Shown piece by piece: positions 1-8,479 of a DNA stretch of 15,912 nucleotides. The notes under the pieces are model-generated. The model saw only the letters and a program-made list of their open reading frames with translations. It was not told the origin of the DNA and searched no databases. The stretch comes from Glomus cerebriforme (Eukaryota > Glomeromycota > Glomeromycetes > Glomerales > Glomeraceae). Positions within the stretch are counted from its first letter, which is position 1. Each line of letters starts with the position of its first letter. Both the position numbers and the translations under genes were made by a program. Location of the stretch: NCBI GenBank assembly GCA_003550305.1, contig QKYT01000024.1, positions 352,569 to 368,480 on the forward strand, in the 5' to 3' direction.

Positions 1-231
1 AAGTATGTTTTAAGAATATATATTTTTTATAGGGTAGTAAATCATATTATATAATTCAGTTTACGATTACTTTATATGTACTGATTTGTTTTTTTAAATT
101 CTTTTTACAATTCTTAATATAGTATCAAATCAGAGTTATTGAGAATTATTATGTAGAATTTTAAAATAGATAACTTAATTTTATTAGATAATTAAAAACT
201 TATTAACTGCCTTAAATTAATTGAATCTTAG

Positions 232-765
232 TCAACTACAGGTTTATTGACAGCATATGATAGTTTTAAGTTTGAAAAACTGCTTCGCTTTAGAAAAATA
301 TTTTGTAATGAATTAAATGATACAATCACTGGTAGTAAATTATTTTTAGATAAACTGTTAACTTCAATTAATTATAAAGTGAATTTACCTAACAATTTAT
401 ATGAACAGTTAATTAATTATTATAATGAAATATACACTAATTTAGAAGTTGAATTCATTTCAATAAATTATTTAATTGAAAAAACTTTGCAGAATAATTC
501 ATCAAATCAATATATAATTATTCAACTGATAATTAATTAATATGGAAGAATTTGTATTGCTACAAAAATATTTGGATCAAAATTAATACCTCTATATGCA
601 AATAATTCTCATATTTTGGCAAAGTTTATTTAAGATAATAATTTAATAAATTTATTTTTGGGATAAGTCCAATATTATTTTGAACATACATTATAACTTC
701 TAATTGGTAAACATATATATAGACTTGCTTATATCAAGTAGTATTTACTAGTTGATCATCTAACT
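232..765 (+). pseudogene. Decayed ORF of a probable lineage-expanded, transposon-like Rhizophagus family
   Basis: One reading frame runs from about 232 to 765 and keeps protein-like content throughout, although stops interrupt it at 538-540, 631-633, 664-666, 694-696 and 739-741. The first part (232-537) contains a segment reading LPNNLYEQLINYYNEIY. After the first stop the same frame continues with YGRICIATKIFGS, then ILAKF, VQYYFEHT and RLAYIK. From memory, Rhizophagus genomes contain large families with the order LP.NLY..L..YY, YGR.RIA.EIFGS, AKF, Q.Q.YFEH and LAYVRWYK; I could not check this against a database. Against that pattern most stops fall where Gln (CAA) or Trp (TGG) would be expected. 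No start codon is needed or chosen: the frame opens just after a TAG at 229-231, which may be another decayed codon or part of a 3' splice site. No function is assigned. It is clearly broken and is probably a relic of a mobile or multicopy gene. Confidence 0.55.
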
Positions 766-839
766 TAATTTTATTATTAAATTGAAAAAAATGATGACTG
801 TAGTATTAATATTAAGCTTTGGATAGTATTCCGAACAGA

Positions 840-1050
840 TTAGTTCAAATTAAATTTGATTTAAATCTGATTTGATCTGAATTCAGTTTAAAACAAATTA
901 ACAAATCTGAACTGATCTGAATTTGACTAGATTTGATCTGAACTGATTTAAAACTGATTCAAATTTGAACTAAACTAATCCAGATCTAATTAATCTAAAC
1001 TGAATTGAACTGAAACTAATTCAAATCTGAAATTGAACTGATCTGAATCT
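840..1050. repeat. Left sub-terminal cluster of GATCTGAA-type words
   Basis: This stretch is built almost entirely from variants of AACTGATCTGAATTTGA and AAATCTGATTTGATCTG, with few other words. The same vocabulary occurs in reverse complement at about 1765-1925, so the two clusters form a long, degenerate inverted arrangement inside the transposon ends. Such sub-terminal clusters often bind the transposase; that role is inferred. Confidence 0.7.
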
Positions 1051-1061
1051 AATTGTTTGTT

Positions 1062-1700
1062 CAGTTTTCTAAAAAGAAGAGAAGGGAGACATTAATTACA
1101 TTCTTTAAAAGTAAAAAAATAAAAAGAATTGAACGAACTAATCTCTTTATTTGTTTATTCAAGTTTTATTCGTTTAGCTTTATCCATTCATCTAATTTCC
1201 TAAAAAAAAGAGGAGAGAGATGTTAATTATATTCCTTGAAAATAAAAAAATGAAAGAAATGAATGAACTAATCTCTTAATTCATTCGTTTAAGTTCTGTT
1301 CGTTTGACTTCATCTGTTTGTCTGATTTTCTAAAAAAAGGAAAAAGGAAATGTTTAATTACTTTTCCTAATAATTAATAAAGTAAAAAAGAATGAACTTA
1401 TATTTGTCCAAGATCCTAGTCATTTGGCTTTATCCATTTGTCCAGTTTCCTAAAAAAAAAAAGAAGAACATTAATTACATTCTCTAATAATTAATAAAGT
1501 AAAAAAATAATGAACTTATGTTTATCCAAGATCCTAGTTGTCTGTTTATTTAGATTTTCTAAAAAAAAGAGAAGGGAGATGTTAGTTATATTCCTTTAAA
1601 TAAAAAAAAATAAAAATAAATAAAAGAATAAACTCACTTTTAGTTCGTTCAGGAACTGTTTGTTCAGATTTTTTCATTCATTCAGGTTTCATCTTTAAAA
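1062..1700. repeat. Internal tandem array, about five units of 110-135 bp
   Basis: A recurring block reads TTTTCTAAAAA, a purine-rich GGGAGA-like stretch, TTAATTA(C/T)ATTC, an A-rich stretch, GAATGAACT, then CTTTATCCATT(T/C)(G/A)TC. The T before each A-run lies at 1070, 1201, 1331, 1451 and 1560, with a weaker copy near 1695, giving spacings of about 131, 130, 120, 109 and 135 bp. The units have diverged by substitutions and by changes in A-run length, so the array is not young. It carries no open frame and forms the core of the 825-1930 element. Confidence 0.7.
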
Positions 1701-1764
1701 AAAAAAGGGAAAAAAATAAATAAAAAAAAACTTTTTTTTTTATTTTATTGATATTTAATATATG

Positions 1765-1925
1765 AAGATCTGAATCTAATCAAATCAAATCTAGATTTTT
1801 TGTACTATGATCTGATCCAATCAGATCAGATTCAGATCAGATTTACAGATTTTAAATTTGCAAACTGATCTGAATCCGTTTTAGATTAAATCTGTGAATT
1901 CAGATCAGACCAGATTTTTTTCAGA
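1765..1925. repeat. Right sub-terminal cluster, inverted relative to the left one
   Basis: Words such as GATCTGATCC, CAGATCAGATTCAGATCAG and TTCAGATCAGACC dominate. They are reverse complements of the GATCTGAATC words at 840-1050. The cluster stops a few bases before the right terminal repeat at 1920-1930. Confidence 0.7.
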
Positions 1926-1940
1926 ACACTAGCTTTGGAA

Positions 1941-2316
1941 TCCCAATGAATTTCATGAATTATCATGTAATCACATAATTCTGATTTATAATATTTACAG
2001 TCAGTTTATTTCTGCTAATTTTATTATTAAAAAAAGAAATAATACTATAATAGTAAAACTTATATGGCAGTAATACCAATAAATAGATAATTTTATTTGT
2101 AATCGTTTAATAATATGTAATTAGTTTATTTTATTAAATAACATTTGCTATATCATGATTTTACAAATTATTACAAACTGGGTTGCTAATTTTGTTTAAA
2201 TGATTGCTTAATAAAATAATTATAAATCAATCAATCCAATTACTTATATTGTATTTAATTGGATATGTGCCTTATTGATCACCAATTTTTGTTTAATCTG
2301 ATATACAGTATATACT
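1941..2316. other. AT-rich spacer without a gene
   Basis: I see no supported gene. The only structure is a 9-bp inverted repeat, ATCCAATTA at 2234-2242 and TAATTGGAT at 2256-2264, with a 13-base loop. Its right arm runs into AATTGGATATGTGCC (2257-2271), a word repeated with one change at 2345-2359. Confidence 0.5.
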
Positions 2317-2620
2317 ATGTTAACTAATTATTTTAATGGTTATCAATTGGATATATGCCCAATTGAACAGCATTCTATCTGTACAAAGAGAGATGGATTT
2401 AATGTGAGTTCCAGCATCAAGTTATTTCTTTGCTTTCTTATGCATAAACTTTTTACTTTTCATAAAACTTTTGTCTTTCTGATTCTATTTTTGTCTATTA
2501 TTGTAGAATATTTATTATTAGTAGTAGCTTTATCTATAGATGCTTTAATTTGATTTTTTTTGCAGATGATCTCAATTATTATTACCAATCAACAAATTTA
2601 AAGACTATAAATAAAGAGTA
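2317..2620 (+). other. Weak exon-like fragment
   Basis: An ATG at 2317 opens a frame of 78 codons. Its first 29 residues look ordinary (for example ICPIEQHSICTKRDGFN), and the rest is strongly hydrophobic and reads like translated intron. A consensus donor GTGAGT begins at 2404 and a good acceptor TTTTTTTTGCAG ends at 2565, so a 162-bp intron is possible. Splicing it would end the frame after 11 more codons, giving about 40 residues. A different frame downstream of the acceptor stays open for roughly 30 codons but does not match in phase. I recognise no family. This is more likely a gene relic or a chance open frame than a working gene. Confidence 0.15.
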
Positions 2621-3188
2621 CAAACTATGGTATTTTTTAAAGCATGTATGTTTGTAAATTAATATTATTATAGAATGTAAAATAGAAAGTAATAGTTTAT
2701 CTTAGTCAAATAGTTTAATTAGTTAAAATAGCTAATAAATAGTTAATAGTCTAATAAAATAACATATCAGAATTCAGATATATATTCCAGGATATGCAGT
2801 AGATTATATGATATGCGCAATAAGTAAAATAAATAAATGCGCTACTCCGAAATATAAATATCATCGATCACAAATGACATAAATATCTTCTCTTCACAAT
2901 TGTTTACATACAAGTGTCCCATAAATAAGTCATAAATAAGTCATTTATTTGCCATATAATCAAATAAAAAACTCGTCCGAAGAAATTCTGACTAACAAAA
3001 AAGAAACTGATGCAATATGTAGTACTTAATTTTAAAAAGGCTGTTAACTTTTTATTATAAAAAAACGACTTATAAAATATCTTTTTAAATTAATTCTCGC
3101 AAAAATTAAACTACAAAATATAATTCCGTTTTGATCTCTCAATACTCTATATATTTCGCGATAATCTTACGAAATACAAATCTGAAAA
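2621..3188. other. AT-rich spacer and 3' region of the NADAR gene
   Basis: I see no gene here. A tandem duplication of CATAAATAAGT lies at 2920-2941. The part next to 3188 is the likely 3' untranslated region of the minus-strand NADAR gene. Confidence 0.45.
3051..3056 (-). terminator. Probable polyadenylation signal of the NADAR gene
   Basis: The + strand TTTATT at 3051-3056 reads AATAAA on the minus strand, about 135 bases after the NADAR stop codon. A second copy near 2944 could serve instead. Placement is by motif only. Confidence 0.35.
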
Positions 3189-3727
3189 CTATTCTTCATC
3201 ACTTGCTAATGTTTTTCTAATTTCCATCAACAACAATCCTAATTTATTAAAACCTTCACTTCCATCTTTTCGAGCAGCATTACCCCAATAACTGTCGGTC
3301 GGAGAGGATTCAACTAATTCAGCATCCCCCGTACTTAATAACAACTTTCTTAAATTTCGATGTTGAGAAAATTTTGCTCTTAAAGCTTCATGCATAACAT
3401 TATCTTTAACTTGTTCCCAATCTGAACGTAGACCTGAATGCTTAACACCAAAATTTTTTGCTTGGCCAGGTGTTTTGAAGTTTCTGATCTTTTGTTGGAT
3501 TTCAGGTTGTGATGGGAATTTTTGAGCTTTAAAGTGAAAGAAAAAATCATAGAAAATGAATACGTATATCATATTTACTTTATCTATATATATATATATT
3601 TACCTTGAAAATAATGTTCAACTGTTGGCCAAGTCTCTCCGTCAATTAAAATTTCTGCTTCAAAAAAATTACTGAATTCACCCCATTCCCTTCCACGTCC
3701 ATAAAAACTTATTACAGATTTTTCCAT
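3189..3727 (-). CDS. NADAR domain protein (YbiA/RibX-like), two exons
   Basis: Join 3727-3604 and 3526-3189 on the minus strand; the 77-bp intron (3527-3603) has donor GTAAAT and acceptor AAAG. The product is 153 residues, close to the roughly 160 of bacterial YbiA, and is nearly all one NADAR (formerly DUF1768) domain. Visible hallmarks are ISFYGR near residues 6-11, GEFSNFFEAE at 16-25, WPTVEHYFQAQKF at 33-45 (family catalytic Glu expected at E37), a conserved R-x-D-W at 75-78, and the C-terminal DSYWGNAARKDGSEGFNKLG at 119-138 followed by LLLMEIR. Family members cleave N-glycosidic bonds: bacterial and plant forms act on damaged riboflavin intermediates, and some NADAR proteins remove ADP-ribose from guanine. 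Which substrate applies here is unknown. I chose the Met at 3727 because family proteins begin just before this point. An in-frame Met at 3766 would add 13 residues. No signal peptide is seen, so it is probably cytosolic or nuclear. The intron contains a short AT repeat. Confidence 0.93.
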
Positions 3728-3800
3728 ATTGCTTATGTATAAAATATTTTGTTTCAATGAATTCAATGAAAAAGAAACAGAACTGAATGCGCGCCATTTT

Positions 3801-3865
3801 TATAACAATTACTACGCCATAACTCCGACGTAGTATTCTCATATAACAATTAACTACGTCATAAC
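3801..3865. repeat. Promoter direct repeat, 41-bp spacing
   Basis: Copy one (3801-3823) and copy two (3842-3865) agree except for one inserted A and one C/T change, around the core CTACG(C/T)CATAAC. They could be paired regulator sites or a local duplication. Confidence 0.65.
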
Positions 3866-3921
3866 GTGTCGTAATTTAAATTTCGGTACGTTGTAATACA
3901 TGAATTTTCATTGTGATCAAG

Positions 3922-3993
3922 TGAGAATCTGCCACGAAATAAATGCAAATAATGTAAAATAATGTTGTTGTGCATATGATAAGCAGATTCTCA
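3922..3993. repeat. 11-bp perfect inverted repeat with 50-base loop
   Basis: TGAGAATCTGC at 3922-3932 is the exact reverse complement of GCAGATTCTCA at 3983-3993. It lies upstream of the ARMH3 start. It may be a paired regulator site or the ends of a 72-bp mini-element, but no target duplication flanks it. Confidence 0.7.
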
Positions 3994-4121
3994 ATGTTGC
4001 ATAGCCATGTGGCTCGGAAAATGAACGTATAAGCGATAATCAATTCCTCGTTTTTTGTCTTTTATTATTTTTTAATAATTTCATATTCCATTTATTTTAA
4101 AAGAATTATTAAGTTCAAAGA

Positions 4122-7100
4122 ATGCAATCACCAACGAAAACAGTGTTTACTGGTGTTGTAAGGCCTGCTTATGGTGCAAAAACTGTATTGAAAGAAAAGT
4201 TTGTAGAAATTTATGAGAGTTTTTTCAAGGTTAAAATGATAATTAATTCTACTCATTAATGTGTCATTGTTATTTTATTTAGTTCTTGGCTTCGTTATAA
4301 CTAAATTTATAACAATATTTCCAATAAAATAATCTTAGGGAAATGATCCATCGGCTGGTCAACCAAATTTTTGGAGTGAATTATTTTTACTTAAAGTCAA
4401 TGCAACATATTTAACAAAATGCCTATCCGAAATTTCTCAAGACCAATTATTGGCTATCAAAGTAAAAAAAAATCATGATTTTTGCTTCTTATTATGTAAA
4501 TACAAGTGTTAATCGATTAACCGTTTTGGTGATAATTAGAATAATATCGGAAAATTATTTTTAAAATCCATTGAAGCTATGAAAGAAGAAAATTCTCAGA
4601 GAAAGATAAATGCTATGGAGGTGTTGTATATTCAGAAAAAATTTTTTTTACACTTATTTCACGTCATTATTGATATTAATGGAAAATATTTTTATATAGA
4701 CATTATGTGTACTGCTTCAAGGAATATTTTCCAAGAGATTTAATAATTTTAGTTTTGAAGTTATTAATCTCTTGACTGGATTAAATAATGCTGATACGGT
4801 TTTTCCAGTATGTAAAATGTCAAGAATAAATAATTTATTTCGACAAACTTCTTAATAATTCTTTTCTTTTATAGCGACTTGTTGATACCATAAAATATTT
4901 AATGAAATATGGTGAAATAAGTAAGAGGTCTAATGTAATAATTATTCTTATATAATAATAATTCGCTCAATTTTACATTTATATATTAGCAGAGGTTCGA
5001 CATGAAGCATTACGATTAGCAATTGTTGTCGTATGTGGAAATAATAATATCAATCAGAATAGTATAAATGGATATTTCATGAAAAATGATATTTTTGATT
5101 CATTAATCGAGGTATTTACCTTATCCGATTTTATAATTATTAATTTGGGAAAAAGTTTAATTAATTATTCTTATTTATTAAAGCTAATAATTACCCCAAA
5201 AATGTCTCATATGGCTTATGAAGCTATTATGCTATTGGATATCCTGGCAAATTACAATAAACACGAATCAAAGAACCCTTATTTAATAAAATTAATTGAT
5301 ATTAAAGACGAAGCAGTTTTTGAAGTATGTTTACATATATAAATAGATGTTATATGTGGATTTAATTTTTATTTAAAAAGAATTAACCTTTAAAATATGA
5401 TTTATAGAAAATTATGGATGTAGTATCATCAACTTGTATAAAGTGTCAGAGGTATTTATCGTTTATTTAAATTATTATTACATATGTATTTTTTTTTTAT
5501 ATAAAATTTTTATTTTATTTTATTTTATTTTCTAGCCAGTATATTGAAATACAGGAGGATGATGAAACTAACAAGTATTTGGTTTCAACTGTTATGTCAT
5601 ATGTTGGATCTATTTTACCTTGGTATGGCAATGGGACAAGGAAACATTCAAATGTTTCGGATCCGGAACTGGCATTCGTTAGATTGTAAGATTTTCCTTA
5701 AATATATTGATTTGTTTTATTAAAAAAATCATTTCACACTTCTCACGAGAATTTTTATAATATGCATATGTAACGTATGATGACATATAGGCCATCTGCG
5801 AATATTGCAATTCTTTTGGCATTTTATGATATGGTGAATAATAATAAACGATTTGTTGATCATATAGTAAAATCCATTGCAAAATTTTCGATTCCCGCAA
5901 AATCTAACGTTAATGAATATGACTCTGCAACAGTATCTGAAGATGATAAAAAATCTATGGAAATTGTTCGAGGTATTAAAATCATGTCAATTTTATTTAA
6001 ATATTACGAATATTTAATCTTTTTTTTTTATACATAGATGGTCCATATTTTTGTGATTTTCTTTCACTTTCATCATATCTCTTACAACACAATCGTACTA
6101 ACCGTACTGCAAGTTATGCGAATCTGATACTACTAATATTGGTAATTTTAGTTGAGGATGCAACACTTAATGAAGTTATATGTGAAGATGAAAGAAGATT
6201 TATAGTGAGACTTTGCAGACAAGTAAGTTTCCGGCGACATATTTATAAAATTTAGTCATATTCATATCGTATATACTATTGTTATTGATATATATATATA
6301 TATATATGATTCCTTTAATATATACAGAGACCACCTTTGCTGCAAAATGCAAGGTTTCCGCGTCCATTAATTGGTGTAATATTAGATGTTGTTATTGGAT
6401 TCATAAATCATAACTTGAGGAGAAAATTACAAACGGATTTATACAGGCGCGTCAATAAAAATTTGGTGACGTTAATCTAATAATGAATGGTTTAGCTGAT
6501 ATCATATATATATTATACAGTATGGCATTAGGTGTTATCCATCGATTAATATCATATCTTAAAAGGAATCGCGTTAGATTACGTAAATATATTGATACGT
6601 CTTTTTTAAATAATAATTTGCTCTTACACTGAAGAAAATCATTTTAATAACATTACATATTAATTTATAGCATATCATTGGTCAGAACTATGGCATTCAC
6701 TTATTGGCTTATTGAAATTCATACTTTCAAATATTGAACACTTTCAACAAGATCGAGCTTCAGTAAATGAAGTTTTACTTTCTGCAATAAATATTATTAA
6801 TTTAAGTATTACATTTGGTGATACTTTCTTTCCAGATCCAATTAGCTACGATAATTTATTTTATGAAATTGTAAGAGCAAAAGAAACATTTGAGGGTTTA
6901 AATCGGATAGGTAATAATTTATTATATGGCATTTGATATGTATACTTTAATTTATATTAATGATCTTTATTTTATTGTATAGTTAATAAAACAAATTTCA
7001 CTAAGCCTGGAAGTCCAACTAAATCTACATTTCAAAAACCCACATCATCATCATCATCACAATTTGATGTTTTATCAAATATCAATACCATTTGTACACA

Positions 7101-7504
7101 TTTTCATTTAAAAATTGAAGCTTGGAAATTAACTAATAGGGTGAGATCTATAACTCCTGAGCAGGTTAGTAAACTTATATAAAATTTTATACTTTATGAT
7201 ATATAATTAATACTAATGTGACTTTTTATTTTACCTACCAAATCGTAATTCGTTGAATATTAAGGTTTATTGTAAGTAAATTATGAAGTTTTGTCTATAT
7301 TATTTAATATATTGATAAACCTAATCAAATTATTTCATTTTGTGAAAATAAGCAATCATAAATACGAATTATGATACATTAGAACTTGTTACGCCAGAGA
7401 AGCTTGACCACTACACTCCCTATAGCGAAATACCGTATAATGTTCCCTTATTAAGACAAGTGTTGAGAGTAATTGTTGATGATTTCAAAAAGAGAGAAAT
7501 TTAA
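4122..7504 (+). CDS. ARMH3: ARMH3 (C10orf76) homologue, armadillo-like helical protein, 16 exons
   Basis: Join 4122-4229, 4339-4461, 4540-4620, 4700-4807, 4875-4920, 4990-5111, 5184-5324, 5408-5451, 5536-5685, 5791-5972, 6038-6222, 6328-6446, 6521-6582, 6671-6910, 6983-7168 and 7353-7504. This gives 2049 bases and 682 residues, against 689 in human ARMH3. The exons align nearly end to end with what I recall of that protein: LKEKFVEIYESFF and FWSELFLLKVN near the start, NPYLIKL at about 227-233, AILLAFYDMV near 312, RVRLPYHWSELW near 486-497, TFGDTFFPDPISYD near 538-551 and NYDTLEL in the last exon. The C-terminal third corresponds to DUF1741. In animals ARMH3 is a helical-repeat scaffold at the Golgi that binds PI4KB and supports PI4P production; the same role here is inferred. 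No signal peptide or membrane segment is evident. The ATG at 4122 is the first after an in-frame TAA at 4110. A five-serine run (TCA repeats) in exon 15 lies in a variable linker. Exon 12's end needs a GC donor, and the acceptor of intron 5 is a tandem NAGNAG site. All other introns are GT-AG. Confidence 0.92.
6288..6307. repeat. AT dinucleotide microsatellite in ARMH3 intron 11
   Basis: A run of TA repeats sits about 20 bases before the acceptor of the intron at 6223-6327. It is likely to vary in length between isolates. Confidence 0.7.
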
Positions 7505-8160
7505 TGAAATTGAAAGTAGCATTTTAAGTAGATGATCGTAAAAATTCGGCAAAAAATCTTTAAAGAACATTGTGCTTTCATCACAACTCTAATGTACGTA
7601 CAGTTAATATATATATATTATTAAATAAAAAGTATCTACGGTAAGTTTAATTTATTCAAAAACTATTCGAACTTTCTGACAATATTTTCAGGACTATAAA
7701 AATAATAAAGCAGCATCAGTTGGCTGATAATATATTATTATAAATATGTAGCACACATTTTCTTCACATGATTTGGTATATCCAATTTAAACATCGACCC
7801 GACTAGTGATAGTGCTGGCCGGACTTACATATAGTGTTTGCTAGTACTATAGATTGCGTGAGGGAATTTCGTTTTGATTGTATTTGGTATCAAAAGTAAT
7901 TTACAAAAATGAAAGAAAACTATTATAATTGATGTTTTACAATAGTTAAACTTGTCGTAATAAATATATTTTCTAATTGACCTCATGAGGAACATATTCA
8001 CGTTATTATTTGTTATCAAACCGTCTACTAGACTATACGAATAAGATCTTTCGTAATTGGAAATTGGATGAATTTAGCGTCTGTTTTCAGGCGAAGAAAA
8101 TAAAAACCCTGCGAAATCTATCTTTCTGTTTATAGGAATTTATAGAAATACAGTAAATAA
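7505..8160. other. ARMH3 3' region and spacer
   Basis: No gene is supported. The first 130 bases are probable 3' untranslated region. At 7790-7870 the sequence becomes more GC-rich and contains GCTGGCCGGACTTA, a word related to others at 8511, 9135 and 9158 (see findings). A perfect 10-bp palindrome, CCTCATGAGG, lies at 7981-7990. Confidence 0.4.
7624..7629 (+). terminator. Probable polyadenylation signal of the ARMH3 gene
   Basis: AATAAA occurs 120 bases after the ARMH3 stop codon, after a TA-repeat stretch. It is the first perfect hexamer in the 3' region. Use is inferred from position. Confidence 0.45.
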
Positions 8161-8162
8161 TT

Positions 8163-8279
8163 ATGCCCAATGTTTGCTTAAGACTAATTTTCTTTGTAGT
8201 AATAATTACGGCATTTATGGTGAAAATAAGTGAAGTTACGTTTTATGATAAAAAAAAAAAATTTATCTTCAGTGATTAG
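8163..8279 (+). CDS. Possible small secreted peptide ORF, 38 residues
   Basis: ATG at 8163 opens a frame that ends in TAG at 8277-8279. The peptide starts MPNVCLRLIFFVVIITAFMV, a short polar head followed by a hydrophobic core of about 15 residues resembling a signal peptide. About 18 polar, Lys-rich residues follow; four of the lysines come from a run of 12 A. It could be a tiny secreted peptide, the signal-peptide exon of a longer spliced gene, or chance. No family is recognised and no promoter or intron evidence supports it. Confidence 0.18.
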   Translation: MPNVCLRLIFFVVIITAFMVKISEVTFYDKKKKFIFSD

Positions 8280-8479
8280 CTATCTAAGGCAATATTTTCT
8301 GTCCAATAATTAATAATTCTAATTTTTTTTTTTTTTACTATTCAAATAAATAAGAAACAAATAAAGATAAACATTAGTAAGATTTAGTTTTTATATTTCT
8401 GATTCATTTTATATTGTAGTAGTAGATTCTACTAATAATCTCAATTTGAGTATTGCTAAATGTCACCGCAGGTGATTGT

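Larger units (their letters stand above)
815..1940. mobile_element. Non-autonomous DNA transposon (MULE-like) with flanking target duplication
   Basis: The element occupies about 825-1930. Its left end is AGTATTCCGAA (825-835). The reverse complement of its right end (1920-1930) is AGTGTTCTGAA, matching at 9 of 11 positions with both differences being transitions. Outside it lies the direct repeat AGCTTTGGA, at 815-823 on the left and 1931-1939 on the right, which reads as a 9-bp target-site duplication; if the next base is counted it is 10 bp with one mismatch. Inside the ends are clusters of degenerate GATCTGAA/TTCAGATC words in opposite orientation, and the core is a tandem array. No transposase frame is present, so it would depend on an element elsewhere. 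A 9-10 bp duplication with repeat-rich ends fits the Mutator-like superfamily best. hAT elements, with 8-bp duplications, are the alternative. The superfamily is inferred; the boundaries are seen directly. Confidence 0.72.
3728..4121. promoter_or_regulatory. Shared spacer of two divergent genes, probable bidirectional promoter
   Basis: Only 394 bp separate the NADAR start (minus) from the ARMH3 start (plus), so both promoters must lie here. It is clearly richer in CG dinucleotides than the flanks. It holds a near-direct repeat of TATAACAATTA-CTACG-CATAAC at 3801-3823 and 3842-3865, whose second copy contains TACGTCA, similar to an ATF/CREB site. ACTACG at 3811-3816 pairs with CGTAGT at 3829-3834. 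An 11-bp perfect inverted repeat lies at 3922-3932 and 3983-3993. No clear TATA box can be assigned in such AT-rich DNA. Confidence 0.6.

Noticed and set aside
232..765. TAA/TAG read as Gln under an alternative nuclear code
   Set aside because: One stop appears to replace Trp rather than Gln, and the 16-exon ARMH3 gene uses CAA/CAG for Gln and has no in-frame TAA or TAG before its end.
3584..3766. Separate 60-residue minus-strand ORF
   Set aside because: It is exon 1 of the NADAR gene read into the intron; splicing at 3604/3526 restores the family motif HYFQAQKF.
5679..5900. Minus-strand ORF of 73 residues
   Set aside because: It is a shadow of ARMH3 exon 10 and the preceding intron on the opposite strand.
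7825..8019. Minus-strand ORF of 64 residues
   Set aside because: It has low-complexity hydrophobic content, no family and no splice or promoter support, and is within chance expectation.
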